A stretch of DNA of 64,000 bases from positions 164,503-228,502 of the forward strand of contig CAKVMI010000003.1 of the NCBI GenBank assembly GCA_934772525.1. Direction: 5' to 3'. The position numbers and the translations under genes are program-made. The notes under the pieces were generated by a model, which was not told the DNA's origin, did no database searches, and saw only the letters and a program-made list of their open reading frames with translations. Source of the stretch: an uncultured Clostridia bacterium (GTDB lineage: Bacteria; Bacillota; Clostridia; Christensenellales; UBA1242). Below are positions 42,907-52,529 of this stretch, one piece after another (within the stretch, counting starts at the first letter, position 1; each line of letters begins with the position of its first letter).

Positions 42907-44021
42907 CCAATCTACTATTAGAAGTAGCAAAACCTTCGGGTTGGTGGGCTTCTATATATTACTGGCTAGAAAGTTTTATACTAAACTACGGCTGGACAAT
43001 TTTAATATTTACAATATTTGTAAAACTACTAATGACCCCGTTAGACTTTTTTAATAGATATTCATCTAGAAAAAATACCTTTATTCAAAAGCGTCTAACC
43101 GGTCAAGTTCAAAAAATTAACGAAAAATACAAAAACAATCGTGAAAAAGCAAATGCCGAAACTCAAGCACTTTATAAAAGAGAAGGCTACAATATGTTTG
43201 GAACTTGTATTTTTTCGCTTCTAAACATTGTACTAACTTTATTCGTATTTATCTCATTTTTTAACACTCTTCGAAATATAAGTGCATACAAGATGGTAGA
43301 ACAATACACCATTTTAGATAGTACCTATACCGAGTGCCAAACCAAAGGCTTAACCAAAGAACAAACAGATGAAATACTTATTCAAAAGTATGATGAAATC
43401 TCTAAGGATAACCACTGGTTATGGGTTAAAAACATTTGGAAGAACGATTCAAGCGTTTCGATTGTTCCAGATTACACCGCACTAAAAAATGCAACTAGTT
43501 CAGCAAGTGACAAAAAATGGCGTGACACCTATTTTAATTCCGAGAATGAATTATACATTGCCGAAGACCGCTACAACGAAATAATGACACCAATCATAAA
43601 TGCAAACACGGGTTGGAACGGTTACTTTATATTAGCAATTCTTGCAGGCGTACTAAGTTTTCTATCTCAGTTTATTGCAGAACTATCCAACAAATCTAAA
43701 AAAGCAAAAGATATTCAATCTTCGTCTCCAACCGATATGCAAATGCAAACTACTATGAAGGTTATGAAACTTATTCTTCCTGCAGTCTCTGTAATCTTTG
43801 CATTATCTAACCCAGCAGCGTTTGGTATCTACCTAATTACAAGTTCACTAATGGGTATTATTACAAACTTCTTAATTGGCTTAATTGTAGCAAAGATGAC
43901 TAGAAAGGAAGAAGACAAATATTTAGCATATCTAGAAAAAGAAGCAATAAATAATTTAAAAAGACAAAAAAAGCAACCACCACAAATGGTAAACTACAAA
44001 CCAATTATCAAAAAGTTTTAA
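42894..44021 (+). CDS. yidC: Membrane protein insertase YidC
   Basis: Oxa1/YidC family insertase. The first segment (about 30-50, YGWTILIFTIFVKLLMTPLD) carries the family start, followed by the cytoplasmic coiled hairpin, segments near 100-120, 236-256 and 290-340, and a basic Lys-rich tail. The 375 residues are longer than SpoIIIJ because of a loop of about 100 residues between the second and third conserved segments. No lipobox is visible, unlike Bacillus SpoIIIJ. AAAGGAGA lies within yidD. Confidence 0.93.
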   Translation: MANITNLLLEVAKPSGWWASIYYWLESFILNYGWTILIFTIFVKLLMTPLDFFNRYSSRKNTFIQKRLTGQVQKINEKYKNNREKANAETQALYKREGYNMFGTCIFSLLNIVLTLFVFISFFNTLRNISAYKMVEQYTILDSTYTECQTKGLTKEQTDEILIQKYDEISKDNHWLWVKNIWKNDSSVSIVPDYTALKNATSSASDKKWRDTYFNSENELYIAEDRYNEIMTPIINANTGWNGYFILAILAGVLSFLSQFIAELSNKSKKAKDIQSSSPTDMQMQTTMKVMKLILPAVSVIFALSNPAAFGIYLITSSLMGIITNFLIGLIVAKMTRKEEDKYLAYLEKEAINNLKRQKKQPPQMVNYKPIIKKF

Positions 44022-44083
44022 TATAACAAAATAAATTAACTAACTAGTTTAAACCACATTTTTTTAAGTCATAGGAGAAAATT

Positions 44084-44728
44084 ATGAATTCAATAGAAAT
44101 TTCAGCAAAGAATGTAGACCAAGCAATAGAAATAGGTCTTTTTAAACTAAATGCAACCCGAGACGATGTAAATATAGTTGTTCTAAACGAAGGCGGTCTT
44201 TTTGATAAAGCTAAAGTTAGAATGGTTCTAAAAAGCGAAGTCGCAAATATGACCGAAGTAGAACAAATTATAGCCGAATTTACCCAAAAGATGGGACTAG
44301 AAGTTATTCCTACCGTTACCGAAACCGAAGACGAAATTTTAGTAGATTACGCTGGAAAAGACTTAGGTTGCATTATTGGTAAACATGGTGACGCGTTAGA
44401 CGCTCTTCAATATCTTCTAAATTGCATTTTAAATAAACACAAAAAGCATTCCGAATACAAAAAGGTTAGGGTAGATTGCTCTGGATACCGTGAAAAGCGT
44501 GAAGGAACCCTAAAGGTTTTAGCACATCGTATGGCAGATAAGGCAATTAAGGAACGACGTCCTTCAAAACTAGAACCTATGAACGCATATGAAAGAAAAA
44601 TAATTCACTTAGCACTAGAAGGCAGGGGGGACGTTTCAACCGTTTCTCAAAACGAAGAACCACACCGATACATTACAATCATTCCATCAAATATGGACGA
44701 AAAGTATAAGCGAGATTTTAACGATTAA
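44084..44728 (+). CDS. jag: RNA-binding protein Jag/KhpB
   Basis: 214 residues with the Jag-N domain (about 1-52), a KH domain with IIGKHGD (97-103) and an R3H domain around HRMADKAIKERRPSKLEPM. It partners KhpA in small-RNA binding and cell-size control in other Bacillota. AGGAGA is seven bases from the ATG. It is the last gene of the rpmH cluster, and a strong terminator follows. Confidence 0.95.
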   Translation: MNSIEISAKNVDQAIEIGLFKLNATRDDVNIVVLNEGGLFDKAKVRMVLKSEVANMTEVEQIIAEFTQKMGLEVIPTVTETEDEILVDYAGKDLGCIIGKHGDALDALQYLLNCILNKHKKHSEYKKVRVDCSGYREKREGTLKVLAHRMADKAIKERRPSKLEPMNAYERKIIHLALEGRGDVSTVSQNEEPHRYITIIPSNMDEKYKRDFND

Positions 44729-44746
44729 TTTTTATTCGCTACTTTC

Positions 44747-44783
44747 AAGTAACCACTTAAAGATTTAAGTTGGTTACTTTTTT
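44747..44783 (+). terminator. Terminator of the rpmH-jag operon
   Basis: AAGTAACC (44747-44754) pairs with GGTTACTT (44772-44779), with inner CTTAA/TTAAG, then a T run. Confidence 0.85.
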
Positions 44784-47002
44784 ATGCTTAAAAATTCCCT
44801 TCGTTTTATTATTTTTTACCGCCTTTATTAAGCCATTTAGTGTAATTGTTTTAACTTATTTAAAATCTATTCGAAGATTTTTCGTTTAATAAATTTATTA
44901 ATTAAAACCCACAAAACCCAGTGTCAATTTTGGAAAAATATTAACTTTTATTATTCGTTTAATCTATCATTTTTACACTTTGCACCACCCTTAATTACCG
45001 CTATTAATTTTGTTTTGAATAATTTATCGTCCAATCTTACACTCGTCAAAACGGGGCTATTTTAACGCTGATTTGATTTGTAGATAACTTTAACATAAGT
45101 ACTTTTATGGCTTTGATGTATCCAAGATTTGTAAAATAAATTCTTTTTTATTATAACTGATTTTATCCGGTTTTTAACTTCTTTAAGTTTCTCTTTTTTT
45201 TGTTAAAAAACTTCTCTTTATTCGATAGCGTTTATCTAGTTTTAATGGCTTCAGAGTTTCTTTAATCACCAATAATTAATATTTTTAATCTGGACATTTC
45301 TTTCAATTTTTTGTACTTTAATGCAACTAGATTTTGTTGTAAAAATATTTTGTTTTAACAAAGTTTATCTTGTTTTTGGCATTAGTGTTTCTATGTTTAC
45401 CAGACATTTATTGGTAACTAAGACAATTTTTGGTATTAAAACTGTGGGCTGTTTTTTTTCCTTTAAATTGTCTATTATTGCGTTCATTTGTTAGTATTCG
45501 TCCATTTGTATCTAATCGTCATTTGTGTTCTTGAAAAGCTTTCTTTATTCCCGGGAAGAAAGAATTTAGCGTGGGGTTTAAATGTAAGTTGGCATTTTTT
45601 TGCTTCCTTACGCTTTTTACTTAGTTAAGTTTAAAGTGCTTAAACGAAAATTTTTGCCCCTAAATCTTAACTATTTGCATTGTATCATACACTAGTTTCT
45701 TTTGCACGAAATTGTGTCACTTTTTATTTCACATAACGCTCAAACCCTTTATTTTAAAGGGAAAAAAGTTTTTGCAATATTTTATAAATTAATTAATTAT
45801 TTAATAAAATATGCATTCTAGCGTTTTTATTAGTTGCACAGTAAAAGTAATTAGTTCCTATAATTTTTAACTTTTGCAATAGTTCATTTACTCTCTTTAT
45901 TTACATACTCTTCTTTTGGAATTCAAATACAATTTTAGAAACAATTTTAGAACTCATTTAATAAACTCTCTCCATAACTTTACTTTTTGGAACTAAAAAA
46001 TGAAGATAGTATTTTTGTCACGCATTTTATTATGCAAGTTTAAAATTGCTATCCCTTCGTTAATTTTCTTTAAACCAAACTACTATTCACTTTTAAAACT
46101 CTCAAAAACTTTTCTTCTTTTTCTTTTTCTTATATCTTTTTCTTTTAACTTCTTTTATTATATATATTTTTATTTTTTTTATAAGGTTTTTTATTTATAG
46201 GTTTACAGATTTTGACAGATTTTGCCCATTTTTGCCAGTTTTTGCCCATTTTCGTCAGATTTTGCCCATTTTCGTCAGTTTTTGTCCATTTTCGTTCAAT
46301 GGTATTTTTTATTTTCTCAAAAAATTTATCAAAATTTATAATTTCAAATATTTTTTCAATTCATCTAAAAATTTAAATTAGCGTCAAAATTAATTTGTTT
46401 TTAAAAATCATACATCAATAATTTATTCAAATCAATACAAAAAAAACGATTTATTAAATGTGGTGCAAAATTTAAAAACTTATAAACTAATTTTCAATAA
46501 TATTTTTAACCGCTGTTAAAATTCCACTAATCAAAATTATTTTAAAATTAACTGCCACATTTTTTATATTCAAATTTCATTCTTAACAACAATACAATTT
46601 TTACTACATATCTGAATTTATCATTTAATCAATTTTTATAAAAAACATTTCACAGATTGTAAATTACCAATTCCATTTCCTAAAAATCCACACAATATTT
46701 ACCCATTAGTTTACATATATTTTATTTTTTTTACCAATCATTAGCTTCATCATTTTTATTTCATACCAATCATTAGCTCATATATTATATATAAAAATAA
46801 TAGTTCAAGTCCAAAATAATTTATGGCTTTCGTGGGGTTTTACTGACTATTTTTGACCTTTCTAAACTTATAAATTTTATCCACTTTTATGTTGAAAAAA
46901 TGTTGAAAACCTAAGATAATTTTTCAGTAAAACAAGTTGTAATTTCATTCACTTTTTTAACAATTCATTATACTATTTTTATAAAAATTTCATCACAAAA
47001 AA
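44784..47002. other. 2.2 kb origin-proximal non-coding region
   Basis: No convincing gene between jag and the next minus-strand gene. The plus strand is clearly T- and C-rich by eye. Contents: five 20-bp iteron-like repeats (46200-46299), a 14-bp direct repeat ACCAATCATTAGCT at 46733 and 46765, and one DnaA-box-like TTATCCACT (46877-46885). A 66-codon open frame at 46000-46200 is Phe/Leu/Tyr-rich, lacks a ribosome site and is not called. Confidence 0.7.
46200..46299. repeat. Five 20-bp iteron-like tandem repeats (10-bp half units)
   Basis: Copies start at 46200, 46220, 46240, 46260 and 46280. The consensus is TTTTGCCCATTTTCGTCAGT, itself two 10-bp halves (TTTGCCCATT and TTCGTCAGWT). The middle copies are almost identical and the outer ones diverged. 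A 10-bp period places each half on the same face of the helix. Confidence 0.85.
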
Positions 47003-47028
47003 ATAGGTAATAGGATTGTCCTATTACC
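47003..47028 (-). terminator. Terminator of the membrane-protein gene
   Basis: GGTAATAGGA (47006-47015) and TCCTATTACC (47019-47028), a perfect ten-pair stem with a three-base loop. The minus strand continues TATTTTTTT. Confidence 0.9.
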
Positions 47029-47102
47029 AAAATAAAAAAACTTTTACTAATTTTTTTACGCCAATTTCAATTTAAACTAATTTCACCAAAGCGCATTTTT
47101 TA

Positions 47103-47783
47103 TTATTCTGCTGGTTCTACATCAATTAAACATGCGTTTATAATTTTTTTATCTCCCTTTAGTGATAGATAAAACACAATGTTTATAATAATAGAACCCA
47201 CTCCGGCGTACAAGCAATTTAAAGCAACCTTACCAAATAAGTAAAAGCCTGTCTCAAATATAAGCGAAACTAAATACTTCACAAGTTCAATTATAAACGC
47301 TCCAGCAATAGTAAATACAAATGCAAAAATACATACAACAATTGCTTTTGCTTTTACTCTATTGCTCTCATTTTTTAGGTAATTGTAATATACCGAAACC
47401 CCGATAATTGCAAGCATTAAGCCTATTAACATACTAGCAAACAAGTTCAACACAAAGTAGTTATATAGCCCAAAAATATTAAACACATTCAAAAGCATAA
47501 ATATTGCAATATAAAACCCAATCGCAAGCCAATCTTTTAAGTTCACCCTTTTATTTTTAATTAAATAACTAAAAAGGTATAAACACAACGCAGTCACAAG
47601 CGAAAACACAAAACTTTTAACCATTCCTTTAGCGAATATGTTAGAAGTATGACTTATAACCGCCACATTAGACATTATTGCAATCAATAAATCAAGTGCA
47701 AACAAAAGACCCAAAATTGTTAAAAGCACAATTTCAGATGAATCAAACAACTTTTCTTCAAGTTTGCCACTACGATTACTCAT
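47103..47783 (-). CDS. Multi-pass membrane protein between jag and dnaN
   Basis: 226 residues from the ATG at 47783 (MSNRSGKLEEKLF), with about six hydrophobic segments (near 18-40, 51-72, 81-100, 108-130, 148-170 and 180-205). No family recognised. A TTG-started frame reaches 47870 but has no ribosome site. GGGGA about ten bases before 47783 is weak but present. It replaces the spot where oriC or an early operon gene is usual. It may be an unknown transporter-like or sensing protein. Confidence 0.65.
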   Translation of the reverse strand: MSNRSGKLEEKLFDSSEIVLLTILGLLFALDLLIAIMSNVAVISHTSNIFAKGMVKSFVFSLVTALCLYLFSYLIKNKRVNLKDWLAIGFYIAIFMLLNVFNIFGLYNYFVLNLFASMLIGLMLAIIGVSVYYNYLKNESNRVKAKAIVVCIFAFVFTIAGAFIIELVKYLVSLIFETGFYLFGKVALNCLYAGVGSIIINIVFYLSLKGDKKIINACLIDVEPAE

Positions 47784-48345
47784 GTTTTTGTTTTCCCCAC
47801 TATTATTTTGCCAAAAGATAACCTTTTTAATTTTAAATAATAAATTTTGAACCAAAAAAATATAACTCAAAAGTTACTCTTAAAATTAAAAATTCTTTTA
47901 GAATTCACAACAAATTACCACTTTAGCATTAAGCGGAAGATGGGGAATAGTTATTCCACAAGTTCCACTTTCTTTTTTTAAGTGTAACCTAAGTATAATC
48001 TAAAAAAATTTTTTGTAAAGGTTTTTTTAACACCAATTCCATTTTCTGTTAAAATAGACGAATTTTGGACATTTTAAAATAATTTTTATTTTTTTGTTGA
48101 CAAATTTTATTTTCTGAAGTTTTCAACACTTTTTCAACACCCACTTTAAAAGTGTTCAAAACTGAGCACTTTTTAGATTGCGGAGGCTCTCAGACGATTT
48201 GTGGTAGAATTTTTAATATTAAAAAATTATATTTATAATATAATTGCACCATTAAATTTTGAGAGAGATTGTTCTAGCGTTAACTTTTTTCGATTTAATT
48301 TTAATAATTTAACAGTCACTTGTCAAGTTGTTAAAATTAATCACA
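47784..48345. other. Intergenic region upstream of the membrane-protein gene
   Basis: About 560 bases without a gene. TTTTCAACAC words are repeated around 48119-48142, and TTGACA occurs at 48098 without a good -10. I see no further feature besides the dnaN terminator at its end. Confidence 0.45.
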
Positions 48346-48375
48346 AAAAAACCCGAAGGGTTAATTTCCTTCGGG
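48346..48375 (-). terminator. Terminator of dnaA-dnaN
   Basis: CCCGAAGG (48352-48359) pairs with CCTTCGGG (48368-48375). The minus strand continues with a T7 run. Confidence 0.9.
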
Positions 48376-48393
48376 GTAACTTAATCATTTTTT

Positions 48394-49497
48394 TTAGTTT
48401 ACAATTCGTACTGGTAAAATCAAATATAAGTACTCACTATTTTCAGTAGCAGTAATTGTACAAGGAGCAATAGGAGAAGTAAAGTTAATGTTTACATATT
48501 CATCACTAATGCTTTTTAAACTTTCACTAAAGTATCTTGCGTTAAATGCAACCGTCAATTCTTTACCTTTTGTGTTAATAGAAATCTTTTCGGTAATGTT
48601 TCCAAGGTCAGATGAACTTGATACACTCATAATGTCTTCTTTTATATCAAAAGTAATCAAATTGTTCTTATTTAATCTTGCAAGTAAACTTGCTCTTTCA
48701 ATAGCTTCTTCCAAAAATCTCTTAGCAACGGTAACAACTGTTGTAGTAGATACCGGAATAACTTGCTTGTAGTTAATAAAATCACCATCAAGTAATCTTG
48801 TTATAATCTTTGTTTCGTCTACATTAATCAAAATGTAATTCTTTTGAATGAAGATTTCAATTTCTTCATCATCATCGCCAATAATTTTACTAATCTCAGC
48901 TAAACTTCTTGCTGGGCAGATAAATGTAAATGATGAAGTGCTTCTAATTGGCTTAGAGCAAACCGCCATTCTATATCCGTCTAGAGCAATACCCGTTATT
49001 TTATCTGGAGTAACTTCCATAAGTACACCCTTTAAAATTGGTCTTGCGTCATCATAAGATGCTGAGAAAATTGTTTTTGCTATCAAATCTCTAAAATCAT
49101 TTTGCTTAATTTTAATAGAATCTGCATTTTCAATCTTTTTAATTTCTGGAAATTCACTTACTGGTAAACTTTGTAAGTAACCTTCAGAGTCGGTATATTT
49201 AATTTTTATTTTATTTTCATCTGGATTTTTTGTAATTTCGATTTTTTCGTTGTTTAACTTCTTTATAAGTTCAGCAAAGAACCTACCAGCAACAACCGTT
49301 TCACCTTCAATCTTTACATCTGCTACAATACGTTTTTCAATACTAAGTTCCAAGTCAGTAGCTTGTAATGTTAGTACATCATTTTCAGCTTTTAGTTTAA
49401 TGCCTTCTAAAATTGGATTTGTAGACCTAATAGCAGTTGCTTTTAAAACAGTATTTACTGCTTCACTAAGTTCAAATCCGTCACAAATCAGTTTCAT
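48394..49497 (-). CDS. dnaN: DNA polymerase III sliding clamp (beta)
   Basis: Ring-forming processivity clamp of 367 residues with three similar domains. Recognisable are MKLICDGFELSEAVNTVLKA at the start, GVLMEVTPDKITGIALDGYR in the middle, and the terminal LILPVRIVN that carries the peptide-binding groove end. AAAGGAGA is six bases from the ATG. It follows dnaA on the minus strand after 205 bases. It points towards the rpmH cluster rather than towards recF, which is unusual. Confidence 0.97.
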   Translation of the reverse strand: MKLICDGFELSEAVNTVLKATAIRSTNPILEGIKLKAENDVLTLQATDLELSIEKRIVADVKIEGETVVAGRFFAELIKKLNNEKIEITKNPDENKIKIKYTDSEGYLQSLPVSEFPEIKKIENADSIKIKQNDFRDLIAKTIFSASYDDARPILKGVLMEVTPDKITGIALDGYRMAVCSKPIRSTSSFTFICPARSLAEISKIIGDDDEEIEIFIQKNYILINVDETKIITRLLDGDFINYKQVIPVSTTTVVTVAKRFLEEAIERASLLARLNKNNLITFDIKEDIMSVSSSSDLGNITEKISINTKGKELTVAFNARYFSESLKSISDEYVNINFTSPIAPCTITATENSEYLYLILPVRIVN

Positions 49498-49616
49498 TTG
49501 TTTTCTCCTTTATATATAACAATTTATTTTTATTTTTTAGTTAGTAATAGTAATAGTAGGGAGTGTTGAAATGTTGAAATCTAGCTCTATCCCTTTATTT
49601 TAAATGATTTTTGAGA

Positions 49617-49681
49617 CTAAAAACTATGTTAAAAACTTTTTAAACTTTTTAACACTATGTTAAAAACTTGTTTAAAAACTA
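49617..49681. repeat. TGTTAAAAACTT repeats in the dnaA-dnaN gap
   Basis: The 15-mer CTATGTTAAAAACTT occurs at 49625 and 49656 (31-bp period), surrounded by related TTTAAAAACT words. It lies between the dnaA stop and the dnaN start and may include dnaN promoter elements. Confidence 0.6.
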
Positions 49682-49702
49682 ATTTTCAAAGAACAACTTT
49701 AC

Positions 49703-51103
49703 CTAATCTAACTTAGCACCGCAAAGTCCTTTAATATCCTTAATTTGCGTTTCTAGTAATTTATTTGTTTTAAGTTCGCTTGCCACCTTATTTTTACAAT
49801 AAATAACGGTTGCATGGTCCTTTCCAAATATCTTACCAATAGAAGTATACGGCATATTCATCAGTTCGTCAAGTAGATACATCGCAATTTGTCTTGCATA
49901 TGATAATTCCTTTCTTCTATCCTTGCCAAGTAGTTGGTTTTTACTAATTTCAAAATAAGAACAAACTTTTTCTAAAATTTTATCACTATCATACGTAACC
50001 TTTGTAACAGTTATGTAATTTTTTAGTGCTTCTTTTGCTACATCAATTGTCACTTTTGGCTTTTTTAGTAGCCCCGCATAAAATACACATCTAGATAAAA
50101 AGCCTTCAAGTTCCCTAACATTACTAGTCATAGCTTCCGAAATATATTGCAAAACTTCATCATCTACAACTTGTCGGTCTATTATGCACTTTTTCTTCAA
50201 AATCGCAATTCTGGTTTCTATCTCCGGCACTCCAATATCGGTAATTAAACCCCATTCAAACCTACTTCTAAGCCTTTCTTCTAGTGGGTTAATTTCCTTT
50301 GGTGGTCTATCCGAACTTAACACAATTTGCTTATTTTGACTAGTTAGTGCATTAAATGTGTGGAAAAATTCTTCTTGTACTCTAGGTTTTCCAATAATAG
50401 ATTGCACGTCATCAACAATTAATACATCGGCATTTCTATACTTGTTTCTAAACCCGGAGTTCAAATTTAACTCATTTTTACCAACCGTTTCAATAAACTC
50501 GTTGGTAAATTGCTCGGTTGTTACATAAACAACATTAAGTTCAGGTTTATTTTCGGTAATGTAATTGCCAATTGCATGTAAAATGTGTGTTTTTCCAAGA
50601 CCAACACCACCATAAACAAACAGTGGGTTGTAATTAGTACCAGGGTTTTCGGCAACCGCCTTTGCAGCAGCTACTGTAAACTCGTTACTCGGACCTACAA
50701 CATAGTTGTCAAAAGTAAATTTCGGGTTAAAAGCGTAAGAATTTGCTCTTTTTGGCTTTTTAGTTGCCTTAATTACATCACTTTTCTCAAGCAATTCCTT
50801 TTCCTTCATAGTTTCGGTGTAATTTTCATCACCTTCTACCACAATTTCAAAAGAATTTACTTCATTTGTAACTTCTCTTATTGAACTCGTTATAATGTCA
50901 ACATAACTCTTATTAATTACCGACTTTGCACCCTCAGTTTTAGAACGAAGTATCAGAGCATCACCACGTACCATAACAGGTTCTAATACCTTTATCCACA
51001 CATCAAACGTCAGTGCAGAAGTTTTCGAAACTATTACTTCTTTGGCATCTTCCCAAATTTTTACATAGTCGATAGAGTTAGATTTTGCTTTTGTTTTCTT
51101 CAT
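49703..51103 (-). CDS. dnaA: Chromosomal replication initiator DnaA
   Basis: AAA+ initiator that melts oriC. Domain I is about 1-90. After a linker, domain III has Walker A GGVGLGKT (165-172) and Walker B VLIVDDVQ near 229, and domain IV has the DnaA-box-binding signature GKDHATVIYC near 436. I choose the ATG at 51103 (MKKTKAKSN, 466 residues), which follows AAGGATAGGT. A longer frame to 51178 has no ribosome site and adds an unrelated stretch. It is divergent from recF across 1.4 kb that contains the repeat array. Confidence 0.97.
   Translation of the reverse strand: MKKTKAKSNSIDYVKIWEDAKEVIVSKTSALTFDVWIKVLEPVMVRGDALILRSKTEGAKSVINKSYVDIITSSIREVTNEVNSFEIVVEGDENYTETMKEKELLEKSDVIKATKKPKRANSYAFNPKFTFDNYVVGPSNEFTVAAAKAVAENPGTNYNPLFVYGGVGLGKTHILHAIGNYITENKPELNVVYVTTEQFTNEFIETVGKNELNLNSGFRNKYRNADVLIVDDVQSIIGKPRVQEEFFHTFNALTSQNKQIVLSSDRPPKEINPLEERLRSRFEWGLITDIGVPEIETRIAILKKKCIIDRQVVDDEVLQYISEAMTSNVRELEGFLSRCVFYAGLLKKPKVTIDVAKEALKNYITVTKVTYDSDKILEKVCSYFEISKNQLLGKDRRKELSYARQIAMYLLDELMNMPYTSIGKIFGKDHATVIYCKNKVASELKTNKLLETQIKDIKGLCGAKLD
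50992..51000 (+). promoter_or_regulatory. Perfect DnaA box inside dnaA
   Basis: TTATCCACA on the plus strand within codons 34-37 of dnaA, about 100 bases from its start. It could serve autoregulation, or be chance within a conserved FDVWIK segment. Confidence 0.4.
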
Positions 51104-51755
51104 TTTACCTATCCTTAAATCTACTCTACTATTATTATAATTTATATTTTTAATATAAATACTTGCATTTAAAAACAACTAAATACAAAAAATAAATTAA
51201 TAATAATTATAAATATTATAAACTAATTTGCCAGATTTTGCAAGTACTAGTGTACATTTTATCTGACCTTTTGCATTAATCTTTTTAAATCTCTTGCATA
51301 AAAAAAACGTTATTAACTTGCGTTACAAAAACCTTTTCATCAAATCATTACCAAATTTTATTAACTTACTATATAATTAATTTTTATATTAATTATAAAT
51401 AAAATTAATATAATAAAAAAATTTTTCCCGTGCAATAAATTGCATTTGCAATATAAAAAATATATATATATTATTATAAAATGCACTTATCCGTAAATCA
51501 AATCATCATTTGTTTTATAAATTATATTTATATTAATATATAATACGCTTGTCCGTGTTATAAGTTATTTTTATATTATATTAAATATTAATTAATTTTT
51601 AACGGCAGTTGTGCTTGTTGCGTAATAAGTGTAAGCATATAAAACTATTTACTTATAATTTTATTTTTTAATTTAAATAACTATTAATAAATAATATAAA
51701 TATTATTTATAGTTATATATATATTATAATAGTTATAATATTGATATTTTATTTA
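51104..51755. other. AT-rich candidate unwinding region beside dnaA
   Basis: About 650 bases of extremely AT-rich DNA with many TATATATTAT-type words and a TTATCCGTA DnaA-box-like site near 51488. It carries the dnaA promoter (TATTAA/TATAAT words near 51140-51190). It has no gene. With the adjoining array it makes the best oriC candidate. Confidence 0.6.
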
Positions 51756-51805
51756 ATAAAAATCTGCCCCCAATATCAATATAAAAATCCGCCCCCAATA
51801 TCAAT
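51756..51805. repeat. Tandem pair of 25-bp repeats
   Basis: Two copies (51756-51780 and 51781-51805) differ by one base. Each contains CTGCCCCCAATATCAAT or CCGCCCCCAATATCAAT. They mark the left edge of the large array. Confidence 0.9.
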
Positions 51806-52320
51806 TGCATAATCAGGCGTATGCATACACACTCACACCTAAAATTAATATTACGCGTACGCATACTCACACACGCGTATAATTAATTTTACACACACGC
51901 ATGCGTACACACACCCCTAATAATAATATCACGCATGAACATACTCACGCACACATACACGCTCCTAATAACAATTACTAGGCATATGCGTACATACACG
52001 CCTAATATTAATATTACACGTACGCCTAAACGCATGCACCTAAAAATAATATTAGATGCACCCGCCTAGTAATAATACTAGACGCGCACCCGTTTATAAT
52101 AATTAATACTAGGAGTGCATACACGTATACGCCCCTAAAATTAACATTACGCATACGAAAGCACGCACGCCCCTAAAAATAATATTAGGCGTACCCGCCT
52201 AGTATCAATACTAGATGCATACGTGCGCATACGCTCCTAATAATAAATACTAGGCACGCCCACGCATACCCGCCCCTAATAATAAATACTAGGCACGCGC
52301 ACGTACGTACGCCCCTAATT
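51806..52320. repeat. Alternating AT-core / purine-pyrimidine GC array between dnaA and recF
   Basis: About 14 AT cores of the form CCTAATAATAATACTAGG begin at 51838, 51879, 51916, 51964, 52001, 52039, 52065, 52092, 52134, 52172, 52198, 52236, 52275 and 52314. Spacings cluster at 37-43 with several of 26. Two cores are clean inverted repeats (CTAGTAATAATACTAG at 52066 and CTAGTATCAATACTAG at 52199). Cores are separated by GC segments of alternating pyrimidine-purine (e.g. ACACACGCATGCGTACACAC near 51893). No open frame spans it, and C far exceeds G on the plus strand. Confidence 0.9.
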
Positions 52321-52529
52321 ATTATTATTTATTATATATTGTATTTATTAACATAAAGTCCATAATTCACTGTGGAAAAGTTTTATTTTTATAAAGTTTT
52401 CAACAATTTTTAAACGATTGTTAAAAATAATTTTCAGTAAAATTAAATCTATAAAATACAAAAAATAGTTGTTTATTTTTTATAAAAATTATAAAATAAT
52501 TATACTTAAAAAAACTCAAGGAAATTACA
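52321..52529. other. recF upstream region
   Basis: AT-rich 209 bases with ATT trinucleotide repeats directly after the array (52316-52335), a DnaA-box-like TGTGGAAAA (52371-52379) and probable recF promoter words. An AAGGAAATT ribosome site precedes recF. Confidence 0.5.

Noticed and set aside
46000..46200. 66-codon hydrophobic frame in the jag-dnaN gap
   Set aside because: T-rich DNA gives Phe/Leu/Tyr strings by chance; no ribosome site or promoter.
51104..51178. 25-codon N-terminal extension of DnaA
   Set aside because: No ribosome site, and family alignment begins at the ATG preceded by AAGGATAGGT.
51806..52320. CRISPR array
   Set aside because: Units are not identical repeats with unique spacers of constant length, and no cas gene is present.
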